NCBI GenBank assembly: GCA_963675995.2
Contig: CAXXIY010000001.1
Span: 62,001-126,000 of the forward strand
Direction of reading: 5' to 3'
DNA length: 64,000 bases
Source: JAAFHB01 sp963675995
GTDB lineage: Bacteria; Bacteroidota; Bacteroidia; Bacteroidales; Prolixibacteraceae
The notes under the pieces are model-generated. The model saw only the letters and a list, made by a program, of their open reading frames with translations. It searched no databases and had not been told where the DNA came from. Both the position numbers and the translations under genes were made by a program. Positions 26,086-34,389 of this stretch are shown here, one piece after another; the stretch's first letter is position 1; every line of letters starts with the position of its first letter.

Positions 26086-28788
26086 CTATTTCTGCCATTC
26101 AAAACTATATGATCCAGACATTAAGTGATATTCAACTGCCTCACGATTTTCGGTTTGAATCCGAATACTTTTATTCTCTTGAATAGGTTTTCCGGATTCC
26201 AAAACAGGACTTTCCTTTAATGCCGGCAAATGGATGGTAGCTGTTGAATTGGCAGGAACGGTAACCTTATAATTGATTTTCCCGTTTTCCCGTTTCCATC
26301 TGACCGAAATCCTTCCGAAGGGGGAGTCATGGTAACCTTCAGCCCAGTCCAAAGCAGTTATAAAATTAGTTTTCAGGAGGATGTTATGGAAGCCAGGATC
26401 GGCAGGATCGGGGAAGATTCCAAGAATGGCCTTATAGAGCCAGGCCGCACATTCCCCAAACATGATGTGATTTAACGAAGTAATCTTATTCTTATCGGGA
26501 TTCCATCCTTCATAAAGGGTGGTGGCTCCATTAGCAATATAATATCCGAATGAGGGATGGGTATCCTGTGCAAGCAATTTGAAAGCCAGGTCTGCTTGTC
26601 CGTTTTCACTCAGACTGTTGAATAAAGTTTTAGCTCCCAACAATCCGATATCGATATGATCATTGCTTTCGTGAATTTTCTTTACCAGTTTGTCAACAAC
26701 TTTGCATTTAATATCCTCAGGTACTATCTTATAATAAAGTGCGGCAGATAGTTCGGTCTGACTTCCACCCGCATAAATAGCGGTTTCCTTATTCAGAAAT
26801 TTGGTGTTGATTGCCGATTTAATCTTCACGGCAAGCTTTGAATAGTAAGAATGGTCCTCTCCCCGGTCAAATAGGATGGCAGCTTCAGAGAGAATCTTTG
26901 CATCCTGATAGAAGTAGAGTGAGGAAATATATTCAGTATTACTTTTCGTATGGATGGGTGACCAGTCGCCCAAAGCCCAGTCAATCAGCCCATCCTTGCT
27001 TTTCCGTTCAAGAAGGTCAACATACTTTTTGATGCTGTTGTAAGTACGATCAAGCAAGGTTTTATCCCCGTAAAACTGATAAATCTGCCAGGGAATGATG
27101 GCTATTGAGCTTACCCAGTCGGAGCCATTTGCCCAGTGATATCCCCAACCGGCGCATGGAATTATATTGGGCAAAGTCCCGTTTGGCAGCTGTTCGTCGA
27201 GATGGTCGTTCAGCCATTTTTCATAGATCGTGATACCGTCATAGCTATAGAGCGCTGTTTCAATCGCAATGTGAGCATCGCCTGTCCAACCGTTTTTTTC
27301 CCTGTGCGGACAGTCAGTAGGATAGCCATACAGGTTGTTCAGATAGGAGTTGTTAGTAGCTTCAAATAGTTTATTAATCAGCGAATTGGAAGTTCTAACC
27401 TCTCCAATTTTGGGGACATCGCTATGTACGACCAAAGCTGTAAGATTTGTTTTACCCAATTCCATCGGAACAGAAGTCCTGACCTCCACAAATTGGAATC
27501 CTTTGTAATTGAAATGAGGCGAGAATATTTCCGACCCAATCCCTTTCAGCGTATAAACATCTGTTCCAAAAGGATCGGGCGGGTCACCGGGGCCAGGTAA
27601 TAATCTTTTCGATATCGTTTCGAAATCTACTAACCCAGATTCGTATAATTTCTCACCATGCTTCAGCGTGATTTCCGTTCCGGCTGGACCCTGAACCTGA
27701 AGTCGGGTTATTCCAGCAATATTTCTGGGGAAAGAAAAGACATAAGTTTTCGGGTCTATTTTTTTTACAGAAACAGGAGTAAGTTCCTCAGTCACCCTGA
27801 TCGGATGAAGTTGTTGGGAGACGATGTTTTGTGAAGGGGCACCTGTTAATGTTGCAGATTTCCAGGAGCTGTCCTTAAAGTCCGGTAAACACCAACTTGT
27901 TATTTCCTTGCCTGCATCGAAATATTCACCGGAATAGATACTGTTAAAAATGATTGGACTGTCTGTGGTTTTCCAGCTTTGGTCTGTTGATATGATTTCG
28001 GAAGTACCATCTTCGTAGCTAATCCTGACATCCATGCAAAATTTAGGACGCGATCGCCATGGCGCTTTTTCGAAAAACCAGACAGCCTTTGACTGCAAGT
28101 TGTACCAGCCGTTCCCTAAAGTCAGGCCAATGGCATTTTCACCTTCTTTCAACTGAGGGGTGATATCGAGGGTCGTATAAAGTGTGCGCCTGTCAAAGCG
28201 GGTAAACATGGGGTCCAAAATACGATCTCCTATTTTTACACCGTTGACATACAATTCGTAAAGACCAGAAACTGCCGTATAGGCTCTTGCTGACTTTATC
28301 TTTTTTTTGATGGATATGCTTTTTCTGAAGTAGGGAGCAGGCCGGTAGTCAATTGGATTCCCGTCAGAAATCCAGTTTCCCTGCCAGTTGGATGGTGTCA
28401 TCATTCCAGTTTCAAACCGGGAAACAGGAGCATAAGAAGAATTACGTTTTTTTTGATCCCAGTATTTCACGGTCCAATAATAGGTTGTGAATGGCTGTAA
28501 TTCGCTTCCATAATAAGGAATCCGACACGTTCCCGAAATAACTTTGCCAGAGTTCCAGATTTTCCCTTCCCCTTTCGTCACCGTCGCAGAATCGGTATCT
28601 ATCAGAATCTGCCAGGCAGTTTGTCCCGAGTTTTGAACAGAATCGCTTATTTGCCACGAAAGCCTGGGATTTGGGTTATCGATACCAAGGGGAGATGTCA
28701 GGTATTCGCACAGTAATTTGACGGGAGTTCCGGCAATGGCTAAAGTGTGGAGAAGATAAAAGATAATTATAAAGGGAGTGGTTTTCAC
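26086..28788 (-). CDS. GH78 alpha-L-rhamnosidase
   Basis: A 900-residue protein with a signal peptide (residues 1-19) and the N-terminal Bac_rhamnosid fold (LCEYLTSPLGIDNPNPRLSW). The catalytic barrel motif DCPHREKNGWTGDA matches the D567/E572/D579 spacing of Bacillus RhaB (DCPxRExxGWTGD), and HIMFGECAAWLYKAI supplies the C-terminal Glu corresponding to E841. It inverts terminal alpha-L-rhamnosyl linkages in the periplasm. Beside a GH88 enzyme this points to a polymer with Rha-GlcA ends, such as arabinogalactan protein glycan or ulvan-like material. Confidence 0.92.
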   Translation of the reverse strand: MKTTPFIIIFYLLHTLAIAGTPVKLLCEYLTSPLGIDNPNPRLSWQISDSVQNSGQTAWQILIDTDSATVTKGEGKIWNSGKVISGTCRIPYYGSELQPFTTYYWTVKYWDQKKRNSSYAPVSRFETGMMTPSNWQGNWISDGNPIDYRPAPYFRKSISIKKKIKSARAYTAVSGLYELYVNGVKIGDRILDPMFTRFDRRTLYTTLDITPQLKEGENAIGLTLGNGWYNLQSKAVWFFEKAPWRSRPKFCMDVRISYEDGTSEIISTDQSWKTTDSPIIFNSIYSGEYFDAGKEITSWCLPDFKDSSWKSATLTGAPSQNIVSQQLHPIRVTEELTPVSVKKIDPKTYVFSFPRNIAGITRLQVQGPAGTEITLKHGEKLYESGLVDFETISKRLLPGPGDPPDPFGTDVYTLKGIGSEIFSPHFNYKGFQFVEVRTSVPMELGKTNLTALVVHSDVPKIGEVRTSNSLINKLFEATNNSYLNNLYGYPTDCPHREKNGWTGDAHIAIETALYSYDGITIYEKWLNDHLDEQLPNGTLPNIIPCAGWGYHWANGSDWVSSIAIIPWQIYQFYGDKTLLDRTYNSIKKYVDLLERKSKDGLIDWALGDWSPIHTKSNTEYISSLYFYQDAKILSEAAILFDRGEDHSYYSKLAVKIKSAINTKFLNKETAIYAGGSQTELSAALYYKIVPEDIKCKVVDKLVKKIHESNDHIDIGLLGAKTLFNSLSENGQADLAFKLLAQDTHPSFGYYIANGATTLYEGWNPDKNKITSLNHIMFGECAAWLYKAILGIFPDPADPGFHNILLKTNFITALDWAEGYHDSPFGRISVRWKRENGKINYKVTVPANSTATIHLPALKESPVLESGKPIQENKSIRIQTENREAVEYHLMSGSYSFEWQK

Positions 28789-28833
28789 ACAAAACTATAT
28801 TTAAAGATTGAGGAATACATGACTTAACAAAAT

Positions 28834-29856
28834 TTAATTACTTGATATTATGGAGGATTCGCCGGTTTTAAGATTTAATTTCCAAGGTTTTGGTTCCGGA
28901 AGCCACAATTTCCCGTCGCCAATTTCGAGTGGCATCCAGATATAGCGGGAATCGTACTGGGTCTTGGGTTTCCAGATATCCCCCATAAATATGACAGTTG
29001 TTTCCTTCGTCCCGTTAACCTTAATGAGCATTGTGGATTGTGAGCCATAGGTATTGGTAGCTACCGGAGCAATATCCCTAAATTCAGTCCATGGTCCCTC
29101 GAGTGTAGGGGCAGTTGAATATTTATTAGGATTGGCATTCCAACCTGTTAATCCAGAGCCTATTGAATAATATAAACCATTATAATGGACAATGGCCCCC
29201 CCCTCCATATGCGCTTTCACCAGGGTCATCTCCTTTTCAACGTCCATGTAATCGGAAGATAATCTCGCAATCCGGAAACCAAACGGACGGTCTTCAAAAA
29301 CCAGGTAGGCTGTACCATCATCGTCGATAAACTGACCAATATCGCGGCTCTCGTGACCAAGCGGACGAAATCTCCTGACAAATTTATATTCACCGTCGGG
29401 TTTGTCACATACGGCAATTCCCACCTGAGCAACCTTATAATTTCGGTCATCCACATGAAAATACATGATGTATTTTTTGGATTTTGGATTGTAGAAAACC
29501 TTTGGCCGTTCCAGTACCCAGTTTGCTGACAGTGAATCAGGAGGCAGCATTTTAACCACGTTCCCCCTGAATTTCCAGTTGAGAAGATCTTTCGATGAAT
29601 AGCAACTTACATAACGGTATTTCGGGTCAAGTCCCTTTCCCCGCTGTTCGCCGTACCAGAAATAACTCTTTTTAATTTTGATGATTCCACCTCCGTGGGC
29701 CTGAATGTGATTGCCATCCTGATCTGGCCACACCTCTCCAGGCTTAAAAATTTCGAGGCGGGATTGCTTTCCCGAAGACTGGGCTTTAACGACAGGGGTC
29801 ACAACAAAAGCGATCAGCACTAAACCGCAAAAAAATAAGTAGTTAATTGAATTCAT
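28834..29856 (-). CDS. GH43 family enzyme, subfamily 24/34-like (exo-beta-1,3-galactanase type)
   Basis: A 340-residue secreted protein (signal peptide 1-25) made of a single GH43-type propeller. The start of the propeller reads WPDQDGNHIQAHGGGIIKI instead of the usual base-containing NPxxxDPD. The HGGG form is typical of the Ct1,3Gal43A-like galactanases, in which a Gln or another residue replaces the classical Asp base. YGSQSTMLI may hold that Gln. The Glu in SANWVLERPKVFYN fits the general acid position. Expected role: trimming the beta-1,3-galactan backbone of type II arabinogalactan; subfamily 34 arabinofuranosidase is the alternative. Confidence 0.78.
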   Translation of the reverse strand: MNSINYLFFCGLVLIAFVVTPVVKAQSSGKQSRLEIFKPGEVWPDQDGNHIQAHGGGIIKIKKSYFWYGEQRGKGLDPKYRYVSCYSSKDLLNWKFRGNVVKMLPPDSLSANWVLERPKVFYNPKSKKYIMYFHVDDRNYKVAQVGIAVCDKPDGEYKFVRRFRPLGHESRDIGQFIDDDGTAYLVFEDRPFGFRIARLSSDYMDVEKEMTLVKAHMEGGAIVHYNGLYYSIGSGLTGWNANPNKYSTAPTLEGPWTEFRDIAPVATNTYGSQSTMLIKVNGTKETTVIFMGDIWKPKTQYDSRYIWMPLEIGDGKLWLPEPKPWKLNLKTGESSIISSN

Positions 29857-29988
29857 TATAAAAGGATTATGACATTTTACAAAATGATAGCCTGATTAAA
29901 ATTCGATTTTCAATCCCTTCCGGGATTTGCCTTCTGGCGGATGCCTACGGCACAATCTTACGAAAAAGAATCATACTTTTTTTCAATA
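29857..29988. other. Intra-PUL gap with small hairpin
   Basis: A 132-base gap, the longest within the GH97-to-lyase enzyme block. It contains a 6-bp stem (AATCCC/GGGATT, 29912-29927) with a TTCC loop. This may be an RNA processing or weak pause site. No promoter is convincing. Confidence 0.3.
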
Positions 29989-31104
29989 TCACCTAATTTT
30001 TACAGAACTGGGCTCCGCTGCTTTTTTGTACATCTCCCGCACCATTATGGGTAAGACGGGGCTGCTATAAAACGGTGAGAAACCATTCCGGTTGGCTTTA
30101 TCCACATTTACATGAGTGATGAAAAAGCCGTAAGTATGGGTTGTTTTATCTATCCAGGGATAGGCTCCGGCCCAGCCTGGACTACTGATTAATACAGCCT
30201 TTCCTTCATTATCCAGTTCTTCGCGCCATTCGCCCAGTCCGTAAATTCCATTGTGCATTTGAGCTCTTACCCGCTCCACAAATTCGTGTTCAGAGACCTT
30301 CGCTTCCCCAATCTGGTCAGCCTCCATTTCGGTAATGGCGGTTTCGGACAAAATCCGCTGACCTTTAAAAATTCCGCGATTAATGATCATGTTCAGGAAA
30401 GTGGCATAATCGTGCAAAACTGTCCGCGCGCCGCCACCCAGCATTGGACTATGACCTCCACCCTTATGAACAGGTGTAAAATGGGTATTTTTCAACCCCA
30501 ATGGTAGGGCTATTTTTTCCTGGAAAAGGGATTCCCAATCTTTTCCGGTTGCCAGTTCTGCCATTCTTCCTGCGACCTGCATTGCCAAACCACCATATTT
30601 AAATTCAGTTCCGGGAAGTGCGTGCGCTGACAGTCCGACAATATTTTCCACAGATTCCTTCAATGTCTTATAATCGTCCCGATGAGCCCCATTGGGCTGA
30701 TAATCGGGATAACCGGAGGTGTGTGATAAAAGCTGGCGAAGGGTAGCAGTTCCTTTCACATCGGTAAATTCGGGCAACCATTTATTTACCTTATCGTCCC
30801 ACGAAAGCTTTCCCCCGTCGACCACGGCAGCAATTGTTGCAGCTACCAACCACTTTCCTGCCGAGGCAATATAAACCACCGTATCGGAAGTATAATTTCC
30901 GTAGAATTTATCGAGAATCACCTGATTATCTTTGACAATAATCAGTCCTGCACCAGAGTAATACCCATTATCCACCCATAACTGAATCTTACCGTTTACA
31001 AATGATAAGTCATACTTTTGTTTGGACGATTGCCTGACACGATTACTACAGAATATGCTAACCAGAAAGATTCCAATGATGGCTATCGATACAGCAATTT
31101 TCAT
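29989..31104 (-). CDS. Serine hydrolase of the beta-lactamase/family VIII esterase class
   Basis: A 371-residue exported protein with an N-terminal hydrophobic segment ending in a Cys (SIFCS), so possibly a lipoprotein. The class C beta-lactamase fold shows S81-A-G-K84 (SxxK nucleophile and base) in VYIASAGKWLVAAT. Y170-G-G stands where YxN is found in true beta-lactamases and PBPs, and a late SPGWAGAYPWID segment corresponds to the KTG/WxG strand. These changes favour esterase activity. Its start shares one base with the GH88 stop (TAATG), giving coupled translation inside the PUL. Likely role: de-esterification of the polysaccharide. Confidence 0.82.
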   Translation of the reverse strand: MKIAVSIAIIGIFLVSIFCSNRVRQSSKQKYDLSFVNGKIQLWVDNGYYSGAGLIIVKDNQVILDKFYGNYTSDTVVYIASAGKWLVAATIAAVVDGGKLSWDDKVNKWLPEFTDVKGTATLRQLLSHTSGYPDYQPNGAHRDDYKTLKESVENIVGLSAHALPGTEFKYGGLAMQVAGRMAELATGKDWESLFQEKIALPLGLKNTHFTPVHKGGGHSPMLGGGARTVLHDYATFLNMIINRGIFKGQRILSETAITEMEADQIGEAKVSEHEFVERVRAQMHNGIYGLGEWREELDNEGKAVLISSPGWAGAYPWIDKTTHTYGFFITHVNVDKANRNGFSPFYSSPVLPIMVREMYKKAAEPSSVKIR

Positions 31105-32300
31105 TATTCCATTTTTTTCAACCTTAACAATGCTTCAAGGTAATAATAATCGGCATAAATAATTGAGGCATCAATCTCAGAACCTTTGGGTTTATGACCC
31201 GTGGAATGCATCAAAAAAGCCTGGTTTTTATCTCCGCTTAAATATTCAGATGAAGAGAGTTTCGTTAACAGTGACAGGGCTGCATTTTTATATTTTGCCC
31301 TGTCAGCCTCATCATTTACAAATCCTGAAAGCTCCAGCATCGCAGAAGCCGCCACCGCAGCAGCAGATGCATCTTTAGGAACATTGGGGATTGCTGGATC
31401 ATCAAAATCCCAGAAAGGAATTCCATCTTCAGGTAACCGCTCGATAAATACATTAGCCAGCTTTTTTGCCGTTTCCAGAAATTCAGATTTTCCCGTTTCG
31501 CGATAACACATGGAATAACCATAAATTCCCCAGGCCTGGCCGCGGGCCCACATGGAACTGTCAGCAAACCCCTGATGCGTAACCCCTTTGATAAAATGAC
31601 CGTCAATGGTATCGAAGACTGCCACATGAAAGGTGGAATAATCGGGACGGATCAACGTATGCATACACCTTTCGGCATGTTTTACCGCCATACTACAAAA
31701 CTGAGGATTGCCACCGTTTTTCGATGCCCAGAAAAGGAGCTCGAGGTTAATCAGATTATCGATAATCGTATTGTGTGGCCAGTTCATTGTTTCACGCATC
31801 GCAGGCCACGACAGGATCGTACCTACTTTGGAATTATACAATGTGGCCAGTGAATCGGCTGCAATCAGCAGAAATTTGCGATAAACTGAATCTTTTGTTA
31901 AACGATATCCATTCCCAAAACTGCAGAAAAGCATAAAACCCAGGTCGTGATTATCGACCGGAACGGAGAGTACACCTCGTAATGGAGCGCTAAAATTCTG
32001 CGCATTGGCCAATATTGCCTTATTTCCAGATGCTTCATAGGCTTCCCAGAGAAGACCTGGCCAGAATCCGCTGGTCCAGTCATAAATATTGACCTTGTTC
32101 CATTTGGTTTGTCCCGGATAAATATTTCGCGGCATACTATCTGTTTCCGATAAACTGTTCATGGTGGCCATCGTTTTTGAAATACAGTAATCCAACATTT
32201 TTTTTGTATCGGGCGCTTCTGTCGTTCTCTTCCCTGTTGAACACGAAAAAACCAAGATCAACATTACGAAGACAATTGCCGGTAAGTTTAAAAACTTCAT
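31104..32300 (-). CDS. GH88 unsaturated glucuronyl hydrolase
   Basis: A 398-residue protein with a lipoprotein-like signal (LILVFSCSTG, Cys20). The (alpha/alpha)6 barrel shows the family landmarks: YDWTSGFWPGLLWEAYE, NHDLGFMLFCSFGNGYRLT with D119 and IIDNLINLELLFWAS with D181 (equivalents of the two catalytic Asp of Bacillus UGL), THQGFADSSMWARGQAWGIY, and IPFWDFDDP. It hydrates and releases the 4,5-unsaturated uronate left by a lyase, fitting the heparinase-like lyase further down the operon. Confidence 0.92.
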   Translation of the reverse strand: MKFLNLPAIVFVMLILVFSCSTGKRTTEAPDTKKMLDYCISKTMATMNSLSETDSMPRNIYPGQTKWNKVNIYDWTSGFWPGLLWEAYEASGNKAILANAQNFSAPLRGVLSVPVDNHDLGFMLFCSFGNGYRLTKDSVYRKFLLIAADSLATLYNSKVGTILSWPAMRETMNWPHNTIIDNLINLELLFWASKNGGNPQFCSMAVKHAERCMHTLIRPDYSTFHVAVFDTIDGHFIKGVTHQGFADSSMWARGQAWGIYGYSMCYRETGKSEFLETAKKLANVFIERLPEDGIPFWDFDDPAIPNVPKDASAAAVAASAMLELSGFVNDEADRAKYKNAALSLLTKLSSSEYLSGDKNQAFLMHSTGHKPKGSEIDASIIYADYYYLEALLRLKKME

Positions 32301-32327
32301 ATTATATTTTTTAAAACAATATATATA

Positions 32328-34232
32328 TCAATTCATTAACTCCAACCATATCGCCAGACCTCCCGATGGAAGAAGTTCAGGTTGCAGGATCGATTTGTTG
32401 GTAACTGTCAATGTTTCAATTCTTATTTTTGTAAGCGTCTCCATTTGGGCATCATCGGAATAGAGATGTGCCATATATTTCTTTCCTTCCGGAAGAAAAT
32501 CAAATGAGATCTGGATTTTTCGCGCTTCGGTGTTCGTTATGGCGCCTACAAACCATTTCATTCCGCTGCGTCGGGCGAATATGGCATATTTTCCGATCTC
32601 ACCCGAAAGAACCTTTGTATCATCCCAAACAGTAGGAAGTTTTTTAAAAAATTCTGTTTCAGGAACTCCCGAAAGCATTTCGGGTCTATCGTACCAGTAG
32701 AGGGTTTGCAACGGACTGAAAAAGACAACTCCAAGTGCCAGCTGATGGCCATGGGTAGTTTTCAGCCGCTTATCCATATAACAGATCGTGTAATCCGCCG
32801 GTCCTGCGATATATCTTGTAAAAGGTAAAACTGTATTATGGGTAGCAGTCGGGAATTCCTCGTTACCACGGATTCCCTCAACAGTGAGGATATTGGGCCA
32901 GGTACGGTTTTCACCCGTTGTCCGAAACTCATCGTGGATATTCACCATCAACTTGTTATCGGCAGCTAATTGAATCGCTTCGTGCAACCATGTCGTCCAT
33001 CTTTGTGAACCCACCTCGACAAAACCGAATTTGACACCGGCAATTCCCCATTTTTTATAGAGCGGAAAGATTTCGCGCATCTGCTTTATCAGCGCCTGCT
33101 GATTCACATAAAGCCAGATTCCGACTCCTCGCTCTTTACCATAAGCGATCCACTTTTGCAAATCGAGGTTGATAGCTACTTTCGAGGCATCGGAGTTGAA
33201 ATCAAAGGCCGGGCCATACCATTTCCAGTCGTAAAGAATATATTGCAAGCCATTTTCGGCCGCAAAGTCGATGCAGGCTTTTGCATTTTTGTTGGTCTGC
33301 GCAATTTCGCGCATAATTTTTCCGGGTTTAATCCACGAGATATCTGGAATAGTGGACGGTTTATTCAGGTTGAGTAAAATGTCGTTGTGTTCGAGGAGTT
33401 CTCCCGGTTTTTCGGCTGCCATAATCACGCGCCATGGGGTATCGAAGGGGGTGATCGCATCAACAGGAGACCAGATAGAGGTGACCAACGTTCCTGGTTG
33501 GTTAGGTTTTACACCGAATTTAGTACGGGCATAATCCACCATTTGAGCTTCGGCTAACGTGACAAAAAGACCATTTGGCAACTCGCAGGTCAATGGTCTT
33601 TCCGACTCATCAGTCTGGTTTTCAAGCGGGATTAATTCATAAGGGGCCTGTGCCCACCTATGGTACCACGCTTTTGTACCGGATGGCATTACAAATTCGC
33701 TGTTCTCTTTGACAATATGGTAATATAACCCTTTGGGATTAAGTGGAAAATGGTAGCGAAAGGCAATGCCTTCATTGTACGCTCTGATCTCAATCTGAAG
33801 CTGATACCCTTTTTTATCCCTTTTTTCAAACAGGAACGACGATTGGTTGTAGCTTTCTTTTACAAAACTCCTTTCCCCAAGGGGATTTGCCCAGGTTGTA
33901 TTTATGACTGTATCCTTACGGGAGATAATATCCATGTCATCAACGAAGTGAAAGTTCGTATCGGGTTTGATAGCCATCGCCAGTTCGGAGATCTGGTTAT
34001 CAAGCACGATGTCGAGTTTCGAGGCTTCGACAACTGGTTTTCCTTTGTAATTAACCCAATAGGAAAGCTCCAAACCGGGATGATTCATCGTGGAAAAGGT
34101 GATTATATAATTTCCATCCGGGGATTTAATTTCGTACCTCTTTGTTACGGCAGAATTTTCAGATGCCTGGCAGTGAAGAAAAAACACTCCAAATAGAATT
34201 ATAAGATAAACTGATGGAATAAATCGGCACAT
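32328..34232 (-). CDS. GH97 family glycosidase (alpha-glucosidase/alpha-galactosidase)
   Basis: A 634-residue secreted protein with a signal peptide (residues 1-24). The N-terminal super-sandwich starts YEIKSPDGNYIITFSTMNHP. The catalytic barrel has ISWIKPGKIMREI, LQYILYDWKWYGPAFD, GVKFGFVEVGSQRW, LMVNIHDEFRTTGENRTWPN and LPFTRYIAGPADYT. A C-terminal sandwich follows. From family knowledge, retaining GH97 alpha-galactosidases have an Asp at the position that reads Gly in VKFGFVEV; a Gly there is reported for inverting SusB-type members. The enzyme is Ca2+-dependent and periplasmic. It is the first gene after the susD terminator. Confidence 0.9.
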   Translation of the reverse strand: MCRFIPSVYLIILFGVFFLHCQASENSAVTKRYEIKSPDGNYIITFSTMNHPGLELSYWVNYKGKPVVEASKLDIVLDNQISELAMAIKPDTNFHFVDDMDIISRKDTVINTTWANPLGERSFVKESYNQSSFLFEKRDKKGYQLQIEIRAYNEGIAFRYHFPLNPKGLYYHIVKENSEFVMPSGTKAWYHRWAQAPYELIPLENQTDESERPLTCELPNGLFVTLAEAQMVDYARTKFGVKPNQPGTLVTSIWSPVDAITPFDTPWRVIMAAEKPGELLEHNDILLNLNKPSTIPDISWIKPGKIMREIAQTNKNAKACIDFAAENGLQYILYDWKWYGPAFDFNSDASKVAINLDLQKWIAYGKERGVGIWLYVNQQALIKQMREIFPLYKKWGIAGVKFGFVEVGSQRWTTWLHEAIQLAADNKLMVNIHDEFRTTGENRTWPNILTVEGIRGNEEFPTATHNTVLPFTRYIAGPADYTICYMDKRLKTTHGHQLALGVVFFSPLQTLYWYDRPEMLSGVPETEFFKKLPTVWDDTKVLSGEIGKYAIFARRSGMKWFVGAITNTEARKIQISFDFLPEGKKYMAHLYSDDAQMETLTKIRIETLTVTNKSILQPELLPSGGLAIWLELMN

Positions 34233-34310
34233 GGTCAGATCTTTGAGTTGAGCTATTTTCTAAATCAGAAAAATCGGAATCGGTAAAAAAGTTCCTGAAA
34301 ACCGATCGGT

Positions 34311-34353
34311 AAAAAACAGCCTGCAGCAACAAATTAGGATTGACTGCAGGCTG
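34311..34353 (-). terminator. Rho-independent terminator between susD and the enzyme genes
   Basis: On the minus strand CAGCCTGCAG (34353-34344) and CTGCAGGCTG (34326-34317) form a 10-bp perfect stem with a 17-base loop, followed directly by TTTTTT. It lies 37 bases after the susD stop and about 80 bases before the GH97 start. It probably lowers enzyme expression relative to susCD. Confidence 0.8.
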
Positions 34354-34389
34354 CATTTTATTGACATCAATATAATTTCAGTACTTTAA

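Noticed and set aside
29989..31104. Antibiotic-resistance beta-lactamase
   Set aside because: YGG in place of YxN, the PUL location and the coupling to GH88 favour an esterase.
33750..34196. Plus-strand open frame of 148 codons
   Set aside because: It is antisense to the GH97 gene, with no recognisable product.
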